Assembly: GCA_046352935.1 (NCBI GenBank)
Contig: JAXMGR010000008.1
Span: 62,001 to 126,000 of the forward strand
DNA length: 64,000 nucleotides
Direction: 5' to 3'
Source of the DNA: CAYWMY01 sp046352935
Lineage (GTDB): Bacteria; Pseudomonadota; Gammaproteobacteria; Steroidobacterales; Steroidobacteraceae
The position numbers and the translations under genes were made by a program. A model generated the notes under the pieces. That model did not search any database, had not been told where the DNA came from, and saw nothing but the letters and a program-made list of their open reading frames with translations. Positions 43,356 through 53,416 of this stretch are shown one piece after another (within the stretch, counting starts at the first letter, position 1; every line of letters begins with the position of its first letter).

Positions 43356-44567
43356 TCAGTTCCCCTGAAGGATCAACGCGCCCTGCTCGCTCATGACACC
43401 GCCCGTACCCGACACGAACACCGTGTCACAGCGGGCGAGCTGGCGGTCCGCGGCGCGGCCCATGACCTGCGCCACGCCTTCGATCACCTGCGACATGCCA
43501 CCGGCGGTGCCGGCCTGACCGAAGGAAAGCTGGCCGCCGTGCGTGTTGACCGGGAAGTCGCCCCTGCAGGACAGGTCGTGCTCGAGCACGAAGCGCATGC
43601 CCTCGCCCTTGGCGCAGAAGCCGGCATCCTCCAGCGACAGCAGGACGGTGATCGTGTAGCAGTCGTAGATCTGCGCGGCATCGATGTCGGCATGCGCGAC
43701 GCGCGCCATCGCGAAGGCCTTCTCCGCCGCGGCCCGGATCGGGGTCGTGGTCATCTCCTGCGAATAGGTCGGTGACTTGTAGGTCAGCCGCTCGCCGCAG
43801 CCGATCACGCGCACCGGGCGGTGCCGGCTGCGTGCCGCGACATCGCGGCGGGCGACGATCACCGCCGCGCCGCCGGCCATCGGCATGACGATCTCCAGCA
43901 CGTGCAGCGGGTCGGCGACCATCCTGCTCGCCAGCACGTCCTCGATGGTCATCGGCTTGCCGAAGAAGGCCGCGTCGGGATTGAGTTGCGCGCTGGCGCG
44001 CTGGTCGACCGCGATCTTCGCGAAGGCGCGCGCGTCATAGCCGTGGCGGGCGGCGTAACGCTGCGCGATCATCGCGTAGCCGGTGTTCTGGCCCATGTGA
44101 CCATAGGGCAGGTCGAACTCCGCCTCCGGCGCGCCGAAGGCCGTGCTGTGGCCGCCGAAGCGCGACACCTTCGCGAGCCACAGGGGATCGTCGTCGGGAC
44201 CGAGCGGCGCCATCCGCGAGGGAATCACGCACAGCACCGCCTGGCAGAGGCCCATCTCGATCGCCATTGCGGCGCGCGAGATCATGGTGACCGACGTGGT
44301 GCCACCCATGTCCACGACTTCGGCGAAGTTCAGATGCAGACCGAGATGCTCGGCGCACATCGCCGGCACGAACATCGCGGCCTCGTGGAACTGCGGCCCG
44401 TGGATGACGAGCCCGTCGATGTCGGCCGATTTCAGGCCGGCGTCGTGCAGCGCCTGCCGCGCGAGGTCCGCCACCTGCTCGAGATGGAACACCCGGGGCG
44501 CCGTCGCGTATTTCTCCGGCCGGTACTGGGCATAGCCCACCACCGCCGCTTCACCTTTCAAACCCAT
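43356..44567 (-). CDS. Thiolase-like steroid aldolase candidate (Ltp2-type)
   Basis: A 403-residue thiolase-fold protein. The ATG at 44567 has GGAG eight bases upstream. The position of the thiolase nucleophile reads DMGGTTSVTM, so the Cys is missing, and the GHP motif is replaced by NTHGGQLSFGQAG. Both changes are those of Ltp2-type retro-aldolases. AAQIYDCYT holds a Tyr where an Ltp2 catalytic Tyr is expected (inference). The DUF35-MaoC fusion directly downstream supplies the partner domain. I expect it to cleave a tertiary beta-hydroxyacyl-CoA to a ketone and a short acyl-CoA. Confidence 0.83.
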   Translation of the reverse strand: MGLKGEAAVVGYAQYRPEKYATAPRVFHLEQVADLARQALHDAGLKSADIDGLVIHGPQFHEAAMFVPAMCAEHLGLHLNFAEVVDMGGTTSVTMISRAAMAIEMGLCQAVLCVIPSRMAPLGPDDDPLWLAKVSRFGGHSTAFGAPEAEFDLPYGHMGQNTGYAMIAQRYAARHGYDARAFAKIAVDQRASAQLNPDAAFFGKPMTIEDVLASRMVADPLHVLEIVMPMAGGAAVIVARRDVAARSRHRPVRVIGCGERLTYKSPTYSQEMTTTPIRAAAEKAFAMARVAHADIDAAQIYDCYTITVLLSLEDAGFCAKGEGMRFVLEHDLSCRGDFPVNTHGGQLSFGQAGTAGGMSQVIEGVAQVMGRAADRQLARCDTVFVSGTGGVMSEQGALILQGN

Positions 44568-44638
44568 GCTGTCGTCTCCACTCGATCGATCGACCGGGTC
44601 GCCGGCCCGCTCGGGCGCCGGTTCACCGGACGGCAATT

Positions 44639-45700
<1,062 letters not shown>

Positions 45701-45704
45701 GGGG

Positions 45705-46340
45705 TCAACGCACCCTCATCTTCGGCGCCGGTGTCCCGCGACGCAGGGTCTGCAGGAACTTCTCCAGCGGCGCCGGTGGCGCCACCTCGGGCAGCGCGTC
45801 GCGATCCGGCCGCCGGGCCCAGAACTCGCTCCACGAGGGGAACAGGTCGTGGAAGGCGCCGGCATAGGGTTCGCGACCCGGCCAGCGCATCTTCATGTCA
45901 CCGACCGGCGGCGTGTTCAGATCCGTGGCGTACCAGTAGCAGGGCAGCCGGCGGCGGAAGTACCAGACGCCATCGATGCGCTCGTAGTCGTCCCAGTAGA
46001 GCATCTGCATGATGATCCACTCGGCGCCGCACTCGTGCTCGTTCTTCGAGTACACGACACCGATCGCGTGATCGGGGTCGACGAATTCGATGATGTGCTG
46101 GCCCAGGTGGTGCGACGTGCCCGTGAACTGGTTGCGCAGGGTGTCGTCGACCCAGGCCTTCAGGTGGGCACGACCGACCTTCTCCCTGCTGACCCGGATG
46201 TCGGGGGCGAACAGGTTCACGTGCGCGTCGAGGTCGCGCATGTCGAGCGACAGCGAATAACGCCCGGCCAGCTGCCGGATCGCCTCGATCGACTCCAGGC
46301 GGTCCAGGCGCGCCTCGACACTCGGGCGGGTGGTCGACAC
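45705..46340 (-). CDS. NTF2/SnoaL-like protein
   Basis: A 211-residue protein beginning at a GTG, four bases after an SDR. The N-terminal helix (RLDRLESIEAIRQLAGRY) followed by Asp-containing LDMRDLDAHVNLFAPD is the standard start of SnoaL-like cone-shaped folds, which include ketosteroid isomerase and many dehydratases. The C-terminal 60 residues extend beyond the core fold. In a steroid operon, isomerisation or dehydration of a ring intermediate is plausible, but the fold alone does not prove catalysis. Confidence 0.78.
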   Translation of the reverse strand: MSTTRPSVEARLDRLESIEAIRQLAGRYSLSLDMRDLDAHVNLFAPDIRVSREKVGRAHLKAWVDDTLRNQFTGTSHHLGQHIIEFVDPDHAIGVVYSKNEHECGAEWIIMQMLYWDDYERIDGVWYFRRRLPCYWYATDLNTPPVGDMKMRWPGREPYAGAFHDLFPSWSEFWARRPDRDALPEVAPPAPLEKFLQTLRRGTPAPKMRVR

Positions 46341-46344
46341 GGCC

Positions 46345-47118
46345 CTACTCGATCGCGGTGATCAGGTCGGCGGCGCGCCCGCCGTCGACCGACAGCGTGG
46401 CGCCGGTGATGTAGGAGGCTTCGTCCGAGGCGAGGAACAGCACCGCGTTGGCGAGCTCGACCGGTTCACCGATGCGGCGCATCGGGATGAGCTTCTCGGT
46501 GGCCCTGCGGGACTTCTCGTCGCCGAGCATGCCAGCCGTGGCCGGCGTGGCCACGACGCCGGGGATCACGACATTGCAGCGGATGTTGGCACCGGCGCAC
46601 TCCGACGAGACCGCGCGCGAGAAGTTGATGATCGCCGCCTTCGCAGCCGAGTAGCCCGTCATCCACGCCGTGCCGAACAGGCCGCAGATCGAGGCGATGT
46701 TGACGATGCTGCCGCCGCCCTGGGCCTTCATGAACTTCAGCGCCGTGCGCGTGCACCAGAAGGTGCCGTCGACCGTGGTCGTGAAATTGGCGTGCCAGTC
46801 GTCGGTGGACATGTTGTCGAGCGCGCCCCAGGTGAAGTTCATGGCGTTGCTGACCATGATGTCGAGGCGGCCGTGCTTCTGCGCCGCCGCCTCGATGGCG
46901 CCGACGATCTGCGCCTCGCTGGAGACATCGGCGACGACACACTCGGCGCGCCCGCCCCGGGCCGTGATCGCCGCCACCACCGCTTCCAGCGGCTCCCGGC
47001 GCCGTCCGCAGATCACGACCGTCGCCCCTTCCTCGGCCAGGCGATGCGCAGTGGCCTCGCCGATGCCGCTGCCCCCGCCGGTCACGAAAGCGACCTTGCC
47101 CTGCACTCGCCCCGCCAT
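46345..47118 (-). CDS. Short-chain dehydrogenase/reductase
   Basis: A 257-residue SDR with TGGGSGIG and a full Ser-Tyr-Lys set (IVNIASICG, then YSAAK). NNAG is changed to SNAM, an uncommon variant of the structural Asn motif. The C-terminus ATLSVDGGRAAD is normal. It lies between another SDR (15-base gap) and the NTF2-like gene and is part of the operon 42416-47961. Confidence 0.86.
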   Translation of the reverse strand: MAGRVQGKVAFVTGGGSGIGEATAHRLAEEGATVVICGRRREPLEAVVAAITARGGRAECVVADVSSEAQIVGAIEAAAQKHGRLDIMVSNAMNFTWGALDNMSTDDWHANFTTTVDGTFWCTRTALKFMKAQGGGSIVNIASICGLFGTAWMTGYSAAKAAIINFSRAVSSECAGANIRCNVVIPGVVATPATAGMLGDEKSRRATEKLIPMRRIGEPVELANAVLFLASDEASYITGATLSVDGGRAADLITAIE

Positions 47119-47133
47119 GTTCGCGATCCCCCG

Positions 47134-47961
47134 CTATTTGAAGTACGAGCCGCCGTTGGCGACGATGTCGGCACCCGTGATCATGGCCGCGTCGTCGGAG
47201 GCCACGAAGGCGACGGTGCGCGCGATGTCCTCGGGTTCCGCCATGCGTCCGAGCGGCACCCCGGCGATCATCGAGTCGATCCACTCCCTGCTCACACCCG
47301 CCATGATCGGCGTATTGACCGGCCCGGGCATGATGTTGTTGACGCGGATGCCGCGCGGCGCCACTTCACGGGCCAGGCTGCGCACCATGCCGACCAGCCC
47401 GGCCTTCGAGGCCGCGTAGTGCAGCGCCCCCTCGCCGGAGATGGCCGACGTGCTCGAGATGTTGACGATGCAGCCCTTCACACCGTGCCTGACCATCGAG
47501 CGCACCGCTTCGCGCGAGCAGTAGAAGGGGCCGTTCAGATTGACGTTCAGCACGCCCTGCCAGCCCTCGTCCTCCATGTCGATGATGAGGTCGGGATACA
47601 CGGTCGGCTTCTCGCCGCGCGCGAACTGCGCGCCGCGCTCGCCCATGCGCGCGAGCAGCTTGTCGAAGCCGTCGTTCTTCGCCGAGCCGATGCCGGCGTT
47701 GTTCACGAGCACGTCCACGCGACCGTAGCGGGCGTCGATCTCGGCGAACAGGGCCTTCACCGCCCCGCTGTCGGCCACGTTGCAGGCACGTGCCATGCCG
47801 GACCCGGCCGCTCCGGCCTGCGCCAGCGTCTCGCGTGCGGCCGACTCCTTGATGTCGACGGCCACCACTTTCGCGCCCTCGCGTGCGAACAACTGCGCCG
47901 TCGCCCGGCCGATGCCCTGGCCGGCGCCGGTGACCACCACGACCTTGTCTGCAAATCTCAT
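47134..47961 (-). CDS. Short-chain dehydrogenase/reductase
   Basis: A 275-residue SDR. The ATG at 47961 has GAGGAG seven bases upstream. TGAGQGIG, NNAG, NISS and YAASK are all canonical. Compared with most SDRs there is an insert of about 25 residues after NNAG (KNDGFDKLLARMG and on), likely over the active site. It is the first gene of the operon 42416-47961 and diverges from the KstD-like gene at 48075. The 113-base gap between them should carry both promoters, but I see no clear hexamers. Confidence 0.87.
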   Translation of the reverse strand: MRFADKVVVVTGAGQGIGRATAQLFAREGAKVVAVDIKESAARETLAQAGAAGSGMARACNVADSGAVKALFAEIDARYGRVDVLVNNAGIGSAKNDGFDKLLARMGERGAQFARGEKPTVYPDLIIDMEDEGWQGVLNVNLNGPFYCSREAVRSMVRHGVKGCIVNISSTSAISGEGALHYAASKAGLVGMVRSLAREVAPRGIRVNNIMPGPVNTPIMAGVSREWIDSMIAGVPLGRMAEPEDIARTVAFVASDDAAMITGADIVANGGSYFK

Positions 47962-48074
47962 TGCCGGACTCCTCGTGCATCCGCGCCGTTCCGGTTCCGC
48001 ACCGGACGGGCGTCCGCTCATCCTGCAGCGCAGGCTAGTCGATCACCCCCGCAGCATCGTCGTCTGAACGGACG

Positions 48075-49628
48075 ATGGATTCCTCGCGGCCCGACGCCAA
48101 GCTGCATCCCGTGCTCGCCCACGGTGAGCCGCGGAGCTGCCCGAGGAACCTGCCGTTGATCGCCGATTGCTCGCCGTCGCACCCCTTGCGCCTGCAGGAT
48201 GTCGATGTCTTCGATCTGGAGACCGACATCGCGATCGTCGGTTTCGGCGCCGCCGGTGCCTGCGCGGCCATCGAGGCGCGCGAGGCCGGCGCGGATGTCG
48301 TGGTCTTCGAGGTCGCCGCCGCAGCGGGCGGCAGCGCGGCGCTCTCGGGCGGCGAGTTCTACCTGGGCGGCAGCGGCGGCACGCCCGTGCAGCAGGCCGC
48401 AGGCTTCCACGACGAGACGGAAGATTTCTTCAGATACCTGATGCTGGCCGGCGGACCTGGTGCCGATGAAGCGCGCGTGCGCCTCTACGCCGGGAACGCC
48501 GCGGCCCACTACCACTGGCTGAGCGACCACGGGGTCCCGTTCAAGGGCACCTACCTGCCCGGCAAGTGGCTGGAACCCCTCACCGACGACACCCTCGTCT
48601 GGTCGGGCAGCGAGAAGGCCTGGCCCTTCGCCGGGCAGGCGAAACCCGCGCCGCGCGGCCACGCCGCGCAACTGGCGGGCTGGGGCGCGGGCCGGATCAT
48701 CATGGAGCGGCTCTCCGCGCGGGCGCTCGCGCTCGGCGCGCAGGCCCGCTTCAGCAGCCGCGCACTGGCACTGATCGCCGATGCGGACAACCGCGTCCAC
48801 GGTCTGGTGGCGCGCATCGACGGCAGGCCGGCGCGCGTGAGGGCCCGGCGCGCGGTGATCCTCTGCGCCGGCGGCTTCATCTGCAACGAGACGATGCTGC
48901 GTCGTTACGCACCGGCCGCCGCGAACTGCCCGATTCCCACCAGCGGCGGCAACGACGACGGCTCGGGCATCCGCATGGGAATCTCGGTCGGCGCCGCCGC
49001 CATCCACATGGACCAGTTCTTCGCGACCCGCCCGTTCTTCCCGCCCGAGTCGCTGGTCAGGGGCATCTTCGTCAACGAACTCGGACAGCGGTTCATCAAC
49101 GAGGATGCGTACCACGGCCGGGTCACGCACTACATGCTGCGTCAGCCGAACGGCAGGGTCTGGCTGCTCGTGGACAATTCGATCTTCGCCAGGCCGGTGA
49201 TCCGCCCCGGCGTCGAGATCGCCGCGGTCGGCGAGAGCTGGGCGGAACTCGAACGGGAACTCGGCATGCCCGAGGGCGAACTCGTACATACGGTGGAGAA
49301 CTACAACCTCAACGCCGCGCAGGGCCTCGATCCCCTGTGGCACAAGCACGCCGATTACCTGCAGCCGCTGCTCGAGCCCCCGTTCGCCGCACTGAGCTAT
49401 GCGGAGACCGATTACCCGGCGTCGAAATTCACCCTGGGCGGCCTCGCGACGCTACCCGACGGACGGGTGCTCGACGCCGATGGCACCGCCATTCCCGGGC
49501 TGTACGCCGCAGGCCGCACCGCCTGCGGCATTCCGCGCTGGGGAGACGGCTACTCGTCGGGCATGTCCCTGGGCGATTCCACCTTCTTCGGCCGCCAGGC
49601 CGGCCGCCATGCCGCCCGTGGCGGTTAG
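48075..49628 (+). CDS. FAD-binding dehydrogenase of the KstD/fumarate reductase superfamily
   Basis: A 517-residue flavoprotein. Ahead of the FAD loop AIVGFGAAGACAAIEA there is a 54-residue extension with no signal peptide, so the true start may lie further in; no better Met exists. GGSAALSGGEFYLGG replaces the KstD GGTSxxSGGxxWIP. The C-terminus GIPRWGDGYSSGMSLGD lacks the KstD Tyr-Pro-Gly loop, so it belongs to a sister group of 3-ketosteroid dehydrogenases (delta4 or other ring bonds) and not to KstD proper. It leads the operon with chsH2-chsH1-ltp2. Confidence 0.82.
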   Translation: MDSSRPDAKLHPVLAHGEPRSCPRNLPLIADCSPSHPLRLQDVDVFDLETDIAIVGFGAAGACAAIEAREAGADVVVFEVAAAAGGSAALSGGEFYLGGSGGTPVQQAAGFHDETEDFFRYLMLAGGPGADEARVRLYAGNAAAHYHWLSDHGVPFKGTYLPGKWLEPLTDDTLVWSGSEKAWPFAGQAKPAPRGHAAQLAGWGAGRIIMERLSARALALGAQARFSSRALALIADADNRVHGLVARIDGRPARVRARRAVILCAGGFICNETMLRRYAPAAANCPIPTSGGNDDGSGIRMGISVGAAAIHMDQFFATRPFFPPESLVRGIFVNELGQRFINEDAYHGRVTHYMLRQPNGRVWLLVDNSIFARPVIRPGVEIAAVGESWAELERELGMPEGELVHTVENYNLNAAQGLDPLWHKHADYLQPLLEPPFAALSYAETDYPASKFTLGGLATLPDGRVLDADGTAIPGLYAAGRTACGIPRWGDGYSSGMSLGDSTFFGRQAGRHAARGG

Positions 49629-49697
49629 TGTCGTGCGCCGTACACAGCAGAACACGCGGGACGCGAGCCCGCAGCCCACCCCCTGGAGAGCGTAACG

Positions 49698-50672
49698 ATG
49701 AGTCCCGAACAAACGGCTGCCTTCGAGGCGCAGATCCGCAGCTACGTCGGCCGCGAGATCGCCGCGCCGCAGCGCGGGCCGGACGATGTCAACCGGGCCA
49801 TGATCCGCCACTGGACCGAGGTCACGGGAGACGCGAACCCCGTCTACACGGACGAGGAATTCGCGGCCCGTTCCAGCAAGGGCGGCATCATCGCTCCGCC
49901 GACGATGCTGCAGATCTGGTCGATGGAAGGCTACCGGATGTGCCAGCCGCAGGGTCCCGACCTGGATGTCCAGCGGCAGCTGCACAAGGTGTTCGACGAG
50001 CACGGTTTCGTCGGCGTGCTCGGCACCAACACCAGCAGCGAGTACTACCGCGACCTGCGCCCCGGCGACCAGGTCACCTACCACACCGTGATCGACAGCA
50101 TCTCCGAGCGCAAGAACACGGCCCGCGGCGTCGGCTACTTCATCGAGACGGTCACGCGCTTCACGGACCAGCACGGCCGGGAAGTCGGCCGCCAGGTGTT
50201 CCGCGTTCTCAAGTTCCAGCCGAAGGACGTCCCGGCAGAAGCGAAGCCGGAGGCGGCTGCCGAGGCCACTCCCGCGGCACCCACCCGGATCCAGGCCCCG
50301 CGCGGGCACGACAACGCGTGGTGGTGGGAGGCGATCGACCAGGGACGGCTGCTGATCCAGCGCTGCAGGGCCTGCGGCACACTGCGTCATCCGCCGCGGC
50401 CGATGTGCGGCGAGTGCCAGTCGACCGAATGGGATTCGATCGAGGCCAGCATGGAAGGCGAAGTGTTCAGCTTCACCCAGCTGCATTACCCGAAGTTCCC
50501 CGGCTATCCCTACCCGCTGATCTGCGCGGTCATCCAGCTGCGCGAAGGCACGCGCCTGGTCGCGAACGTGCTCGGTTGCGACGCCAGCGAACTGCGCATC
50601 GGCATGAAGGTCAGGGGCAGGGTCGAGCGCGTCGACGAGCAGACCGTGCTGCCGAACTTCTACCTCGCCTGA
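49698..50672 (+). CDS. chsH2: ChsH2-like MaoC-DUF35 subunit of steroid side-chain hydratase
   Basis: A 324-residue protein. The N-terminal MaoC-like domain (to about 175) has Asp45, but Tyr50 replaces the catalytic His (TGDANPVYTD), so it should be inactive. An Ala/Pro/Lys linker (about 176-200) leads to DUF35 with zinc Cys223, Cys226, Cys237 and Cys240. Length, domain order and the missing His all match mycobacterial ChsH2. That protein pairs with ChsH1 for hydration and with Ltp2 for aldol cleavage. The ATG has GGAGAG seven bases upstream. Confidence 0.9.
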   Translation: MSPEQTAAFEAQIRSYVGREIAAPQRGPDDVNRAMIRHWTEVTGDANPVYTDEEFAARSSKGGIIAPPTMLQIWSMEGYRMCQPQGPDLDVQRQLHKVFDEHGFVGVLGTNTSSEYYRDLRPGDQVTYHTVIDSISERKNTARGVGYFIETVTRFTDQHGREVGRQVFRVLKFQPKDVPAEAKPEAAAEATPAAPTRIQAPRGHDNAWWWEAIDQGRLLIQRCRACGTLRHPPRPMCGECQSTEWDSIEASMEGEVFSFTQLHYPKFPGYPYPLICAVIQLREGTRLVANVLGCDASELRIGMKVRGRVERVDEQTVLPNFYLA

Positions 50673-50700
50673 GCCACTCACAGACCCGCGAGATCCGACC

Positions 50701-51129
50701 ATGAACAAGACCACCCGCAGCTTCGGCAGTGTCGCCGTCGGTGAGAAGCTGCCGACGCTCGTCGTCCCCGTCACGCCCGGCCTGATCGTCGGCGGTGCGA
50801 TCGCCTCGCGCGATTTCACCCCCGTGCACCACGACCGCAAGGCGGCGCAGGCCGGCGGCCTTCCCGACATCTTCATGAACATCCTGACCAGCAACGGCCT
50901 CATGGGCCGCTTCGTCACGGACTGGGCCGGGCCCGACTCGACGCTGAAGCGCATCGATCTCAGGCTCGGGGCCCCCAACCTGCCCGGCTTCGTGATGACC
51001 GTCACCGGCGAGGTCAAGGCGCTGGACGAAGCCACCGCCACCGTCGAAGTCGCGGTCAGCGGCGACAACAACGTCTGGGGCACACACATGTCCGGCAGCG
51101 TCTTCCTGACGCTGCCCAGGGAGGTCTGA
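50701..51129 (+). CDS. chsH1: ChsH1-like MaoC catalytic subunit of steroid side-chain hydratase
   Basis: A 142-residue hot-dog-fold protein. Asp38 and His43 in RDFTPVHHD form the MaoC catalytic dyad, as in ChsH1, complementing the dyad missing from the upstream protein. The heterotetramer hydrates the enoyl-CoA of the remaining three-carbon steroid side chain to a tertiary alcohol. The stop lies three bases before ltp2, whose Shine-Dalgarno (GGGAGG) is inside this gene's end. Confidence 0.9.
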   Translation: MNKTTRSFGSVAVGEKLPTLVVPVTPGLIVGGAIASRDFTPVHHDRKAAQAGGLPDIFMNILTSNGLMGRFVTDWAGPDSTLKRIDLRLGAPNLPGFVMTVTGEVKALDEATATVEVAVSGDNNVWGTHMSGSVFLTLPREV

Positions 51130-51132
51130 ACG

Positions 51133-52308
51133 ATGGTTGCGAGGATTTCCGACAAGGCAGCGATCGTCGGCATCGGTACCACGGAGTTCTCCAAGGAATC
51201 CGGGCGCTCCGAACTCGCGCTCGCGTCCGAGGCCGTCAAGAAGGCCCTCGACGACGCCGGCCTCACGCCCGCCGACGTCGACGGCATGGTGACCTTCACC
51301 ATCGACCAGAACGAGGAAGTGGACGTCGCGCGCGCGATCGGCTGCCGCGACCTCAGCGTCTACTCGCGGATTCCCTACGGCGGCGGTGCCGCCACGGGCA
51401 CTCTGCTGCAGGCGGCGATGGCCGTCGCGACCGGCGTGGCCGAAGTGGTGGTCTGCTACCGGGCGCTCAACGGCCGCTCGGGGCAACGCTATTCGGCCGG
51501 CGTCTCCGGCAACCTGATCACGGGCAGCGCCATACACTACGGGTGGTACATGCCCTTCGGCCTGCTGACGCCGGCGTCCTGGGTGGCGATGTTCACGCAG
51601 CGCTACATGCACCTCACCGGCTGCACGCGCGACGCACTGTTCGAAGTCGCCCATGCGACGCGTGAATACGCCGTGACCAACCCCGCTGCGTTCTTCCACC
51701 AGCGACCGTTCACGCGCGAGGAGTACGACGGCGCGCGCAGCATCTGCGAGCCGCTGCGCCTGTTCGACTGCTGCCAGGAGAGCGACGGCGGCTGCGCCGT
51801 GATCGTCACGACGCCCGGGCGCGCGCGGGATCTCCGGCAGCCCGGCGTGCTGATCCGCGGCGTCGCCCAGTGCCTGGCGAAGGACCAGGAGGAGATGACC
51901 TCCTTCTACCGGCCGGAGATCGCGCGCATCCCGGAGATGGATCTCGCGGCGAAGGCCGCGTATGCGCAGTGCGGGCTCTCCGCCGACGACATCGATGCGG
52001 CGATCATCTACGACGCCTTCTCGTCCATCGTGCTCTGGCAGCTCGAGTCCTGGGGCTTCTGCAGGTACGGCGAGGCCGCGGACTTCGTGCGATCAGGAGC
52101 GCTGCGCCCCGGCGGGCGCCTGCCGACCAACACGCACGGCGGCCAGCTGTCCGAGGCCTACATCCATGGCGTGAACGGCATCGTCGAGGCCGTGCGCCTG
52201 GTGCGCGGCACCTCGGTGAACCAGCCGAAGAAGACCGTGAATCACGCCCTCGTCACTTCCGGTGTCGGCGTGCCCACTGGCGGTGCGATCCTGGGGAAGA
52301 TGTCGTAG
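51133..52308 (+). CDS. ltp2: Ltp2-like steroid retro-aldolase
   Basis: A 391-residue thiolase-fold protein. The nucleophile site is IPYGGGAATG (Cys replaced by Gly at 83-86), and the GHP motif is replaced by NTHGGQLSEAYIHG. These are the Ltp2 hallmarks: no thiolase chemistry, aldol cleavage instead. Tyr residues in IIYDAFSS and EAYIHG fit the catalytic Tyr pair described for Ltp2 (inference). It would split the hydroxylated side chain into a C17-ketosteroid and propionyl-CoA. The order chsH2-chsH1-ltp2 repeats the igr operon of actinobacteria. Confidence 0.9.
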   Translation: MVARISDKAAIVGIGTTEFSKESGRSELALASEAVKKALDDAGLTPADVDGMVTFTIDQNEEVDVARAIGCRDLSVYSRIPYGGGAATGTLLQAAMAVATGVAEVVVCYRALNGRSGQRYSAGVSGNLITGSAIHYGWYMPFGLLTPASWVAMFTQRYMHLTGCTRDALFEVAHATREYAVTNPAAFFHQRPFTREEYDGARSICEPLRLFDCCQESDGGCAVIVTTPGRARDLRQPGVLIRGVAQCLAKDQEEMTSFYRPEIARIPEMDLAAKAAYAQCGLSADDIDAAIIYDAFSSIVLWQLESWGFCRYGEAADFVRSGALRPGGRLPTNTHGGQLSEAYIHGVNGIVEAVRLVRGTSVNQPKKTVNHALVTSGVGVPTGGAILGKMS

Positions 52309-52363
52309 CAAGCGCGAACGCCACGCGCGCGGCGCGGCCGCGGCCCGTCACCGTTGGAGATCG

Positions 52364-53407
52364 TCACTGCCTCCGCGCGGAGCCGCGGCTCTCGCGCTGA
52401 CGCCGCAGGTCCTGCACGACGCCGGCCCAGTGCCCGGGATCGGGGCAGCGGTTGTTCGTGAGGCTCAGGCCGTCGGCGATGCCCTCGTAGCGGGCACGCA
52501 GCCTGCCCGCGATCTCCTGCGGCTCGCCGACGACCGCGATCGTGTTCAGCACCCCGTCGTCGACGAGCGCCGTCATGTCGTCCCAGCGGCCGGCCTTGGA
52601 GAGGCGGTTGAGTTCCTCGTGAATCCCCTCCCACCCATGACACTCGAGCGTGGGGCGATACGCGGGGGTGGAGCCGTAGAACGCGAGCTGCTTGCGGGCG
52701 GCGAGCTTCGCTGCCGCGAATGCCTCCTCCGTACCGGCGGTCACGACGAGCGTGGCGCAGATCACCTCGATGTCGGCACGACTGCGTCCGGACTTCGCCA
52801 GCCCGCGCTCCAGTGCCGGCAGCGTGTTCTGCAGCAGTGAGCGTCGGCTGTTGAAGGGGTGCGCGATGAAGCCGTCGGCCACCTCGCCCGCCACCGCCGT
52901 CATCAGCGGACCGAAGCCACCGGTGAGGACGGGCGGCGGCCCGTACGGGTTGGGCCCCGGATCGAACGCCGGGATCATGAGGGTGTGGGTGTAGAACTCT
53001 CCGCGGAAGTCGAGTTCACCGCGCCCCTCCCAGCAGTCCCAGATTGCCTTGATGGCCAGCACCATCTCGCGCATGCGCCGGGCCGGATGCGACCACGGTG
53101 AGCTGAAGCGCTTCTCGATGTGCGGCTTCACCTGCGAGCCCAGGCCCAGCACGAAGCGCCCGCCGCTGATCGACTGCAGGTCGTAGCCGAGATTGGCGAG
53201 GTTCATCGGATTGCGCGCGAAGGCGATCGCAACCCCGGTGCCGAGCCGCAGTGTGCGCGTGTGCTCGGCGGCGACGGCCAGCGGCAGGAAGGGATCGTGC
53301 TTCGCCTCGAAGGAGAACACGCCGTCGTAGCCGATGCGCTCGAGCTCGGGATGGATCGTGCGAGCCTGGCGCGGATCCTCGAGCGGCGCGGTGGTGTAGA
53401 TTTTCAT
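52364..53407 (-). CDS. LLM-class flavin-dependent oxidoreductase
   Basis: A 347-residue luciferase-like protein that aligns along its whole length with the one at 13905-14939. The start is MKIYTTAPLEDPRQ, and GGRFVLGLGSQVKPHIEKRF and ADGFIAHPFNS are characteristic. It may use F420 or FMN. It is the last gene of the TetR-containing operon and converges on ltp2 across 55 bases. Two such proteins in one catabolic island suggest two related oxidations. Substrate unknown. Confidence 0.83.
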   Translation of the reverse strand: MKIYTTAPLEDPRQARTIHPELERIGYDGVFSFEAKHDPFLPLAVAAEHTRTLRLGTGVAIAFARNPMNLANLGYDLQSISGGRFVLGLGSQVKPHIEKRFSSPWSHPARRMREMVLAIKAIWDCWEGRGELDFRGEFYTHTLMIPAFDPGPNPYGPPPVLTGGFGPLMTAVAGEVADGFIAHPFNSRRSLLQNTLPALERGLAKSGRSRADIEVICATLVVTAGTEEAFAAAKLAARKQLAFYGSTPAYRPTLECHGWEGIHEELNRLSKAGRWDDMTALVDDGVLNTIAVVGEPQEIAGRLRARYEGIADGLSLTNNRCPDPGHWAGVVQDLRRQRESRGSARRQ

Positions 53408-53416
53408 GGTCGTCGC

